Source: Streptomyces griseosporeus
GTDB taxonomy: Bacteria > Actinomycetota > Actinomycetes > Streptomycetales > Streptomycetaceae
Direction of reading: 5' to 3'
NCBI RefSeq assembly: GCF_014656055.1
Contig: NZ_BNBR01000003.1
Coordinates: forward strand, 306,475 to 370,474
Length of the DNA: 64,000 bases
Under the pieces are notes generated by a model. That model did not search any database. It worked only from the letters and a program-made list of their open reading frames with translations, and was not told the DNA's origin. How positions within the stretch are numbered: the stretch's first letter is position 1; each line of letters starts with the position of its first letter. This document shows positions 38,321 through 45,432 of the stretch, in pieces. Position numbers and translations under genes: made by a program.

Positions 38321-38350
38321 TCTCTGACCAAATTAGTCAGAGACTCTGAC
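38321..38350. promoter_or_regulatory. MarR operator: palindrome plus extra half-site
   Basis: TCTCTGAC-N7-GTCAGAGA (38321-38343), perfect 8-bp arms, then another CTCTGAC at 38344-38350. It lies between the divergent DinB-type and MarR genes, 36 bases from the DinB-type start. Confidence 0.75.
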
Positions 38351-38392
38351 CATCGTCAAGGGTCGTCGAGGGTGTCGGAGGGAGTGCCGGTG

Positions 38393-38854
38393 ATGACGGC
38401 GGAGGACGGGCCGGAGGCGGACGGCGGGCCCAACACGGGGCTGCTGCTGTTCCTCCCGTACCGGGCGCTGGAGGACCGGATCTTCGCCGCGCTCGCCGAG
38501 GCCGGCTACGACGACTTCACGCCCGCCCAGGCCCGGGTGATGCAGCGGATCAGCCCGGACGGCACCCGGCTGACGGAGCTGGCCGCGCAGGCGCAGATCA
38601 CCAAGCAGACGGCGGGCTTCCTGGTGGACCAGCTGGAGAAGGCGGGGTACGTACGCCGCGAGCCGGACCCGACCGACCGTCGGGCCCGGCTGGTGTGCGG
38701 GGCGGAGAAGCTGTGGGCGGCGAAGGAGATCGCGGACGCGGTGGTCGCCGAGGTCGAGCGGGAGTGGGAGGAGCACCTGGGCCGCCGCCGCTACCGGCAG
38801 CTGCGGGAGGCGCTGACCCTGTTGCGCGAGATCACGGACCCCTGGGCCTCCTAG
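38393..38854 (+). CDS. MarR-family regulator
   Basis: A 153-residue winged-helix regulator: YDDFTPAQARVMQRISPDGT, recognition region LAAQAQITKQTAGFLVDQLE, wing YVRREPDPTDRRARLV, and dimerisation helices at both ends. ATG 38393 chosen because GGAGGGAG lies eight bases upstream; GTG 38372 is a longer alternative. It probably represses itself and the divergent DinB-type gene through the TCTCTGAC palindrome. Its stop is 12 bases from the end of the convergent MFS gene. Confidence 0.88.
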   Translation: MTAEDGPEADGGPNTGLLLFLPYRALEDRIFAALAEAGYDDFTPAQARVMQRISPDGTRLTELAAQAQITKQTAGFLVDQLEKAGYVRREPDPTDRRARLVCGAEKLWAAKEIADAVVAEVEREWEEHLGRRRYRQLREALTLLREITDPWAS

Positions 38855-38866
38855 CGTTTCAGGACC

Positions 38867-40537
38867 TCAGCACACGTCGGCCGGCTCCCGCTCCTCCTGC
38901 TCCGCGGGCTCCTCGGCCGGCTTTTCCTTCCGCGGCAGCAGCAGCGCGACGAGGACCGTACCGGCGCCGAGGACGATCGCGCCGACCAGGCTGGTGTGGG
39001 CGACGGCGTCGGAGAAGGAGGACCCGACGGCGTCGGCCATCTGGCGTGCGCCCTGCCCGAGTTGCCCGGCCTGCGCCTTCAGCTGCGCGGCCTGCTGCGG
39101 GTCGGTGGCCCGGGCCGCCTGCCCGGCGGCCTCGCGGGCCTTGTCGCCGATGCCCTGCGCGACGGCGTACCCGGCGCCGACGGAATCCTGCGCGGTGGCC
39201 AGCGCGGAGGGGGGCAGCTTGCCGCCCCGGGTGGCGTCGGCGAGGTGGTCGGAGTACGACGTGCCGAGCAGCGAGCCGAGGATCGCGATGCCGAGCGAGC
39301 CGCCCAGCTCCAGCGAGGTGTCGTTCACCGCGCCGCCGACGCCGAGTTCGGACTCGGGGAAGGAGCCCATGATCGCGTCCGTGCAGGGCGAGAGCGCGAG
39401 GCCGATCGCGAGGCCGAGGACGACGAGGGGGACGACGAAATCGCCGTACGACGAGCCCGCGTCGACGCGGGTCAGCAGGGCCAGCGCGACCGTGCCGCCG
39501 ACCATGCCCGCGCTCACCGTCCACTTCATGCCGACGCGCGGGGTGAGGTAGCCGGTCAGGGCCGAGCCGACGAAGACCGCGCCGGCGAGCGGCAGCATGC
39601 GCAGGCCGGTGTCCAGGGCGTCGTAGCCGAGGACGAACTGCAGGTGCTGGGTGAGGAAGTAGAAGGCACCGAAGACGGCGAGGAAGAACAGGGCCACGGC
39701 GAGGTTGGACCCGGCGAAGCGGCGTTCGGTGAAGCGGCGGACGTCCAGCACCGGGCGCGGGTGGCGCAGCTCCCACAGCACGAACGCGACCAGACCCACG
39801 CCGGCGAGGACGGCGGCGCCGATCGCCTTGGCGCCCCAGCCGAAGTGCGGTCCTTCGATGATCATGTAGACGAGCGCGCCGATCCAGACGACGGACAGCA
39901 GCCCGCCGACGTAGTCGATGCGGTCGTGGTGGTCGGCCTTGGACGGCGGTACGAGGACGAAGGCGCCGACGATCGCGAGCGCGGCGATCGGCACGTTGAT
40001 CAGGAAGGTGGAGGACCAGCCGTGGTCCTCCAGCAGCGCGCCGGCGACCAGCGGGCCCGCCGCGATGGCGAGTCCGGCGGTGGCCGTCCACAGGGTGATC
40101 GCCTTGGCGCGTTCGGCGCGCGGGAAGGTCGCGGCGAGCAGCGAGAGGGTGGCGGGCATGATGAGGGCCGCGCCGACGCCCATCACCGCGCGGGCCGCTA
40201 TGACCGCCGTGGCGCTGCCGGCGAGGTAGCCGGAGACGGCGCCGCCGCCGAACACGACGAGCCCGAGGACGAGCGCGCCCCGGCGGCTGTACTTGTCGCC
40301 GATCGCGCCCAGCAGCAGCATCAGCGCCGCGTACGGGACGGTGTAGCCGTCGATGACCCACTGCAGGTCGGCGCTGGACAGACCGAGGTCCTCGGTCATG
40401 TCGGGCGCGGCGACCGTGAGGGCGGTGTTCGCCATCACGATGATCAGCAGGCTCAGACAGAGCACCAGCAGGGCCCACCAGCGGCGGGCGTAGGGCCGCT
40501 CCATCCTCTCGACCGGTTGGTTCATGACGAGTCGCAT
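38867..40537 (-). CDS. MFS multidrug exporter, DHA2 family
   Basis: About 556 residues. Start of helix 1 LLIIVMANTALTVAAPDM, motif A GAIGDKYSRRGALVLG, motif C-like GLAIAAGPLVAGALLEDHGWSSTFLINVP; 14 helices. A long soluble loop before the last helix (AAGQAARATDPQQAAQLKAQ) is Ala/Gln-rich. ATG 40537 is preferred (GGAGGAAGG upstream); ATG 40525 is also possible. Divergent from a TetR gene with several operator half-sites between them, so efflux is likely induced by the TetR ligand. Confidence 0.9.
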   Translation of the reverse strand: MRLVMNQPVERMERPYARRWWALLVLCLSLLIIVMANTALTVAAPDMTEDLGLSSADLQWVIDGYTVPYAALMLLLGAIGDKYSRRGALVLGLVVFGGGAVSGYLAGSATAVIAARAVMGVGAALIMPATLSLLAATFPRAERAKAITLWTATAGLAIAAGPLVAGALLEDHGWSSTFLINVPIAALAIVGAFVLVPPSKADHHDRIDYVGGLLSVVWIGALVYMIIEGPHFGWGAKAIGAAVLAGVGLVAFVLWELRHPRPVLDVRRFTERRFAGSNLAVALFFLAVFGAFYFLTQHLQFVLGYDALDTGLRMLPLAGAVFVGSALTGYLTPRVGMKWTVSAGMVGGTVALALLTRVDAGSSYGDFVVPLVVLGLAIGLALSPCTDAIMGSFPESELGVGGAVNDTSLELGGSLGIAILGSLLGTSYSDHLADATRGGKLPPSALATAQDSVGAGYAVAQGIGDKAREAAGQAARATDPQQAAQLKAQAGQLGQGARQMADAVGSSFSDAVAHTSLVGAIVLGAGTVLVALLLPRKEKPAEEPAEQEEREPADVC

Positions 40538-40564
40538 GGCCAGGGGTCGCCTTCCTCCACGAAC

Positions 40565-40651
40565 GTGCACACCGAAGCTGCATGGAACTTGCACACTGAA
40601 GTGCAATTGCACAACACTGTGCAATGTACGTCGTTGCACAAGGATGTGCAA
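40565..40651. promoter_or_regulatory. TetR operator cluster, six TTGCAC-type half-sites
   Basis: GTGCAC 40565-40570, TTGCACA 40589-40595, the perfect palindrome GTGCAATTGCAC 40601-40612, TGTGCAA 40618-40624 with TTGCACA 40634-40640 (7-bp arms, N9), and TGTGCAA 40645-40651. Such density in the MFS/tetR gap indicates cooperative binding by the adjacent TetR. Confidence 0.85.
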
Positions 40652-40678
40652 ATCGATGGAGGGGCACGGGAGGGCAGA

Positions 40679-41314
40679 ATGTCAGCCATGACCTCGGGTA
40701 ACACGGGTAACGCGGGTACCCCCACACGCGCCGACGCCAACCGCCGCCGCATCCTCGACGTGGCCCTCGCCGAGCTGCTGCGCGACCCGGACGCGTCCAT
40801 GGACCAGATCGCACGCGCCGCGGGCGTCGTACGACGGACCGTGTACGGCCACTTCCCGAGCCGTGAGGCGCTGATCAGCACGCTGGTCGACGAGGCGGTT
40901 CAGGCGCTGGCGGCGGCGCACGCGGCCGGCCGTGAGGGCGTCGAGGACCCGGCGGAGTCGGTGGCCCGGTCGGTGCTGAGGGTGTGGGAGATCGCCGACC
41001 GCTACCGGCTGCTGGTGGCGCTGGCGCAGCGCACGGTCACCATGCAGGGCATCCGGGAGCGGCTGGCACCGGTCCGGGAGAACAGCGTCCGGGTCCTCCA
41101 GCGGGGCCTGGACGAGGGCGTCTTCACCTCGCCGCTGCCGGCGCCGGCGCTGGCGTATGTGCACGAGCAGGTGCTGTTCGGGCTGATGGAGGCCGTGAAC
41201 GACGGCCTGCTGGACACGCGGGAGGCGGGCCGCTCGGCCGCGGTCACGGTCCTGACCGCGGCGGGCGTGCCCGCCTCGAAGGCCACGGCACTGGTGGCCG
41301 AGCTGAGCGAGTGA
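40679..41314 (+). CDS. TetR-family regulator
   Basis: A 211-residue regulator: HTH from ANRRRILDVALAELLRDPDA to MDQIARAAGVVRRTVYGHFPSREALI, then a helical ligand domain (VTMQGIRERLAPVRENSVRV). ATG 40679 follows GGGAGGG with four-base spacing; ATG 40688 is the alternative. Likely repressor of the divergent DHA2 exporter and of itself, through the GTGCAA/TTGCAC sites just upstream. Confidence 0.9.
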   Translation: MSAMTSGNTGNAGTPTRADANRRRILDVALAELLRDPDASMDQIARAAGVVRRTVYGHFPSREALISTLVDEAVQALAAAHAAGREGVEDPAESVARSVLRVWEIADRYRLLVALAQRTVTMQGIRERLAPVRENSVRVLQRGLDEGVFTSPLPAPALAYVHEQVLFGLMEAVNDGLLDTREAGRSAAVTVLTAAGVPASKATALVAELSE

Positions 41315-41380
41315 CCGTCCCCCGGGCCGGAACGGCCGGACGCCCGGCCCCGGTTCAGGCGGGTCCGGGCGTCCGGAGTT

Positions 41381-41443
41381 CTTCGGGCGGCCAGGTGGCC
41401 GTCAGGGGTGGGGCTCTTCGGGCGGCCAGGTGGCCGTCAGGGG
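41381..41443. repeat. Tandem 28-bp direct repeat with hairpins
   Basis: A 28-bp unit (41381-41408 and 41416-41443, period 35) beginning CTTCGGGCGGCC. Each copy contains CGGCC-AGGT-GGCCG, a five-pair hairpin. It lies between the convergent TetR and dicarboxylate symporter genes and may act as a double terminator. Confidence 0.75.
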
Positions 41444-41472
41444 GGTGGGTCCAGGGGTTGTCCCCTTAGGGC

Positions 41473-42882
41473 TCAGGCCTTGGCCAGCTCCTTCTCGCCG
41501 TCCTCCCGCGGGGCCGGCAGACCGGCCTCGGGGGCGTCGGAGACGGGCTCGCCCTCGTCCAGGAGCGTCTTCTCGTCGAAGGGGATCTCACCGGCGAGCA
41601 CCTGCCGGACGCGGGCCTTGTCGATCTCCTTGGTCCAGGTGCCGATCAGGACGGTGGCGACCGCGTTGCCCGCGAAGTTGGTCAGGGCGCGGGCCTCGCT
41701 CATGAACCGGTCGATGCCGACGATGAGGCCGATGCCGTCGACGAGGGCGGGCTTGTGCGACTGCAGACCACCGGCGAGCGTCGCCAGCCCGGCACCGGTG
41801 ACACCGGCCGCGCCCTTGGAGGCGACCAGCAGGAACAGCAGCAGCGGGATCTGCTCGCCCACCGACATCGGCGTACCCATGGCGTCGGCGATGAACAGGG
41901 ACGCCATGGTCATGTAGATCATGGTGCCGTCGAGGTTGAAGGAGTAGCCGGTCGGGACGGTGATGCCGACGACCGGCTTGCTGACGCCCAGGTGCTCCAT
42001 CTTCGCGATGAGCCGCGGCAGCGCGGACTCGGAGGAGGAGGTGGACAGGATCAGCAGGAACTCGCGGGCCAGGTACTTGAACAGGGAGAACACGTTCAGA
42101 CCGGCGACGGCCCGCAGCAGCGCGCCGAGCACGAGGAAGACGAACAGGAAGCAGGTGACGTAGAACCCGAGCATCAGCACGGCGAGGCTCTTGAGGGCGT
42201 CGACGCCGGCCGAGCCGACGACGGCGGCCATGGCGCCGAAGGCACCGATCGGGGCAGCCCACATGATCATGGCGAGGACGCGGAAGACGAGCCGCTGGAT
42301 GTGCTCGATGCCGCGCAGCACCGGCTGCCCGGCCTTGCCCATGGCCTGCAGCGCGAACCCGCACAGCAGCGCGATCAGCAGCGTCTGGAGCACCTCGCCC
42401 TCGGTGAAGGCGGAGACGATCGTCTTCGGGATGATGCCGAGCAGGAACTCGGTGGTGTCCTTGGCCTCGGCGTCGACCTGAGCGTGACCGGCGTTCTTGA
42501 CGGCGTCGGTGACGGCGAGGCTGCTGCCGGGCTCCAGGATGTTGCCGACGAGGAGGCCGATCCCGAGCGCGACCAGCGACATCACGAGGAAGTACGCCAG
42601 CGCGATACCGCCCACGGCGCCGACCTTCGCGGCCTTCCGCACCGAGCCGATGCCCAGCACGATCGTGCAGAAGATGATCGGCGAGATCATCATCTTGATC
42701 AGGTTCACGAAGCCCGTGCCGATCGGCTTGAGCTCCACGGCGAAGTCGGGCGCGGCCAGGCCCACGACGATGCCGACGGCGACCGCGACGATCACCGCGA
42801 TGTACAGGTAGTGGGTGCGGTCCCTGCGGTCCCGCTTCTGCGCGGGCGCGGCAGGTGCCGTATCGGGGGTGCTGGCGGCCAC
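41473..42882 (-). CDS. dctA: C4-dicarboxylate:cation symporter (DctA family)
   Basis: About 469 residues, dicarboxylate/amino acid:cation symporter fold: helix 1 HYLYIAVIVAVAVGIVVGLAAP, FVNLIKMMISPIIFCTIVLGI, the re-entrant Ser-rich loop STSSSESALPRLI and the substrate-binding PTGYSFNLDGTMIYMTMA. Imports succinate, fumarate or malate. I start at the GTG at 42882 because AAGGAGG lies seven bases upstream; ATG 42918 has no ribosome site. A divergent CitA/DcuS-like sensor and its regulator, 227 bases away, should control it. Confidence 0.9.
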   Translation of the reverse strand: MAASTPDTAPAAPAQKRDRRDRTHYLYIAVIVAVAVGIVVGLAAPDFAVELKPIGTGFVNLIKMMISPIIFCTIVLGIGSVRKAAKVGAVGGIALAYFLVMSLVALGIGLLVGNILEPGSSLAVTDAVKNAGHAQVDAEAKDTTEFLLGIIPKTIVSAFTEGEVLQTLLIALLCGFALQAMGKAGQPVLRGIEHIQRLVFRVLAMIMWAAPIGAFGAMAAVVGSAGVDALKSLAVLMLGFYVTCFLFVFLVLGALLRAVAGLNVFSLFKYLAREFLLILSTSSSESALPRLIAKMEHLGVSKPVVGITVPTGYSFNLDGTMIYMTMASLFIADAMGTPMSVGEQIPLLLFLLVASKGAAGVTGAGLATLAGGLQSHKPALVDGIGLIVGIDRFMSEARALTNFAGNAVATVLIGTWTKEIDKARVRQVLAGEIPFDEKTLLDEGEPVSDAPEAGLPAPREDGEKELAKA

Positions 42883-43042
42883 GGCTGCCCTCCTTGACGT
42901 CTTCGTCGGTACGACCATTACCGGCGTGCGGCTCACGTCCGGGGGATCGGGGGACGCGGGGGTCCCGGAGAGTGGGGCTCCCGGACCCCCGCCGATTCGG
43001 GGATTGCCGTGACTATGTCGCGCCCTGTGAGGCCGGTCACCC

Positions 43043-43063
43043 TTACGTTCATTGAGTTCGTAA
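43043..43063. promoter_or_regulatory. AT-rich dyad upstream of dct sensor operon
   Basis: TTACG-N11-CGTAA in an unusually AT-rich patch between dctA and the sensor kinase gene, about 50 bases before the kinase start. Candidate binding site of the encoded response regulator; inferred from position and symmetry. Confidence 0.4.
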
Positions 43064-43109
43064 TCGGCCACCTGGATCAGCCGCCGAGGAGAGGAGGCAG
43101 ACTGGCGGC

Positions 43110-44750
43110 ATGCGCATACCCCGGCCGAGACCCCGCAGCCTGGCGGGCCAGCTCTTCGCCATGCAGGCCGTCCTCATCGCGGTCCTGGTGGCCGGATACG
43201 CGCTGTTCACGTACGTCAGCGACCGCGGGCAGGCCGAGGACGCGGCCGGCCGGCAGGCGATGGCGGTGGCCCGTACGGTGGCCGATTCCCCCTCGGTCCG
43301 CGCGGCGGTCCGCGCCCCGGACCCCTCGGCCGTGCTCCAGCCGTACGCCCTGCGCGTCATGCGGGACGCCGACGTCGACTTCGTCACGATCATGAACCCG
43401 AAGGGCATCCGCTGGACCCACCCCGACCCCACCCAGATCGGCCGCCACTTCGTCGGCAACACGGCCCCGGCTCTCCGGGGGATCTCGTTCACCGAGACCT
43501 ACACCGGCACCCTCGGCCCGTCCGTCCGCGCGGTCACCCCGATCGAGGACGACGACAAGCGGATCGTGGGCCTGGTCAGCGCGGGCATCAGGGTGGAGGC
43601 GATCAGCGAGCGGGCGCGCGGCCAGCTGACGGCGCTGATCGGCGTCGCCGCGGGCGCACTGCTGCTGGGCGCGGTCGGCACGTACGTCATCAACGCCCGT
43701 CTGCGCCGCCACACCCACGGCATGAACGCGGCCGAGCTGAGCCGGATGCACGACTACCACCAGGCCGCGCTGCACGCCGTACGCGAGGGGCTGCTGCTGC
43801 TCGACGGGCAGTACCGTGTGGCGCTGATCAACGACGGCGGGCGTGAGCTGCTGGGGGTGACCGGCGAGGTGGTGGGCACATCGGTGGCGGACCTGGGCCT
43901 GCCGGCCCCGCTGACGGGCGCGCTGCTGTCGTCCGCGCCGAGGGTGGACGAGGTGCACCTGACGGCGGACCGGGTGGTGGCGGTCAACACGTCCCCGGTG
44001 TCGGGCGGCGAGCACCGCGGCACGATAGTGACCCTGCGCGATGTCACCGAACTCCAGTCCCTGATGGGCGAGCTGGACTCGGAGCGCGGCTTCACCCAGG
44101 CCCTGCGCTCCCAGGCGCACGAGGCGGCGAACCGCCTGCACACGGTGGTGTCCCTGATCGAGCTGGGCCGCGCGGAGGAGGCGGTGGACTTCGCGACGGC
44201 GGAGCTGGAGCTGGCGCAGGCCTTGACCGACCAGGTGGTGGCGGCGGTCGCGGAACCGGTACTGGCCGCCCTGCTCCTGGGCAAGACGGCCCAGGCGAAC
44301 GAGCGGGGCGTGGAACTGGTGGTCTCGGACGACAGCCGCCTGGACGACGGGGTCCTGCCGCCGGACCTGCCCGCGCGTGACCTGGTCACCATCCTCGGCA
44401 ACCTGATCGACAACGCGGTGGACGCGGCGCAGGGGAGTGTGCGGGGGCGGGTGACGGTCACTGCGTATGCGGAGGGGGGCGCGGAACTGGTCCTGGGCGT
44501 GGCGGACACCGGCCCGGGGGTCGACCCTGCCCACGCGGACCTGGTCTTCCAGAGGGGCTTCTCGACGAAGCCGTCCGGGCCGGGCGGTCGGGGGCGGGGC
44601 CTGGGCCTTGCCCTGGTCCGTCAGGCGGTGCAGCGGCACGGGGGTGTGCTGTCGGTGGCGGAGGCGGAGGACGGCGGGGCGGAGTTCGAGGTGCGGTTGC
44701 CGTTGCGGCGGGGGGCGGCGGTAGTGGCGGAGGTGGCCGATGAGCGCTGA
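43110..44750 (+). CDS. Sensor histidine kinase, CitA/DcuS type
   Basis: A 546-residue membrane kinase. Helix 1 (LFAMQAVLIAVLVAGYALF), an extracytoplasmic PASC-like domain (about 40-175) with the FVTIMNPKGIRWTHPDPTQIG block of citrate/dicarboxylate sensors, helix 2 (LIGVAAGALLLGAVGTYVI), a cytosolic PAS (about 220-325), phosphorylated His337 in SQAHEAANRLHTVVSLIELG, and HATPase boxes NLIDNAVDAA, DTGPGV and GRGLGLALV. Senses C4-dicarboxylates or citrate outside the cell. Overlaps the regulator gene by 11 bases. Confidence 0.92.
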   Translation: MRIPRPRPRSLAGQLFAMQAVLIAVLVAGYALFTYVSDRGQAEDAAGRQAMAVARTVADSPSVRAAVRAPDPSAVLQPYALRVMRDADVDFVTIMNPKGIRWTHPDPTQIGRHFVGNTAPALRGISFTETYTGTLGPSVRAVTPIEDDDKRIVGLVSAGIRVEAISERARGQLTALIGVAAGALLLGAVGTYVINARLRRHTHGMNAAELSRMHDYHQAALHAVREGLLLLDGQYRVALINDGGRELLGVTGEVVGTSVADLGLPAPLTGALLSSAPRVDEVHLTADRVVAVNTSPVSGGEHRGTIVTLRDVTELQSLMGELDSERGFTQALRSQAHEAANRLHTVVSLIELGRAEEAVDFATAELELAQALTDQVVAAVAEPVLAALLLGKTAQANERGVELVVSDDSRLDDGVLPPDLPARDLVTILGNLIDNAVDAAQGSVRGRVTVTAYAEGGAELVLGVADTGPGVDPAHADLVFQRGFSTKPSGPGGRGRGLGLALVRQAVQRHGGVLSVAEAEDGGAEFEVRLPLRRGAAVVAEVADER

Positions 44751-45432
44751 CGACGCCGCCATCCGCGTGCTGGTCGTCGAGGACGACCCTGTCGCTGCCG
44801 ACGCGCACGTGATGTACGTCGGCCGGGTGCCGGGTTTCGTCGCGGTCGGCAAGGCGCACACGGGGGCGGAGGCGCGGCGGGCGCTGGAGCGGACGCGGGT
44901 GGATCTGCTGCTGCTGGACCTGCACTTGCCGGATGTACACGGCCTGCAGTTGGCGCGATCGCTTCGGGCCGCTGGCTATCACGCGGACGTGATAGCGGTG
45001 ACGTCGGCGCGGGATCTGGCGGTGGTGCGGGAGGGGGTGTCGCTCGGGGTCGTGCAGTACGTGCTGAAGCCCTTCACGTTCGCCACCTTGCGGGACCGGC
45101 TGGTGCGGTACGCGGAGTTCCGGGCGACGGCGGGCGAGGCGAGCGGGCAGGACGAGGTGGACCGGGCGCTGGCGGCCCTGCGGGCGCCGTCGCCGGCGGC
45201 GCTGCCGAAGGGGTTGAGTGCCCCGACGCTGGAGCGGGTGACGGGGGCGGTGCGGGGGGTGGAGGAAGGGCTCACTGCGGCGGGGGTGGCCGAGGCGGTG
45301 GGGATATCGCGGATCACGGCTCGGCGGTACCTGGAGCACCTGGTGGAGGCGGGGAGGGCTGAGCGGAAGCCGGTTTATGGGCAGGTGGGGAGGCCGGAGT
45401 TGGTTTATCGGTGGGTGACCCGTCGGCGCTGA
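44740..45432 (+). CDS. Response regulator, CitB/DcuR type
   Basis: A 230-residue two-component regulator: receiver domain with phospho-acceptor Asp60 (LLLLDLHLPDVHG) and Lys in VQYVLKPFTF, a linker, and a C-terminal HTH (VAEAVGISRITARRYLEHLV). Partner of the overlapping sensor kinase and probable activator of dctA. Its last 119 bases, encoding the HTH, are also read on the other strand as the tail of a STAND protein gene, so the two converge with a real coding overlap. Confidence 0.92.
   Translation: MSADDAAIRVLVVEDDPVAADAHVMYVGRVPGFVAVGKAHTGAEARRALERTRVDLLLLDLHLPDVHGLQLARSLRAAGYHADVIAVTSARDLAVVREGVSLGVVQYVLKPFTFATLRDRLVRYAEFRATAGEASGQDEVDRALAALRAPSPAALPKGLSAPTLERVTGAVRGVEEGLTAAGVAEAVGISRITARRYLEHLVEAGRAERKPVYGQVGRPELVYRWVTRRR

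Noticed and set aside
38859..40814. 651-codon minus-strand frame over the MFS gene
   Set aside because: An Arg-rich shadow of the MFS exporter in a different frame; no hydrophobic helices.
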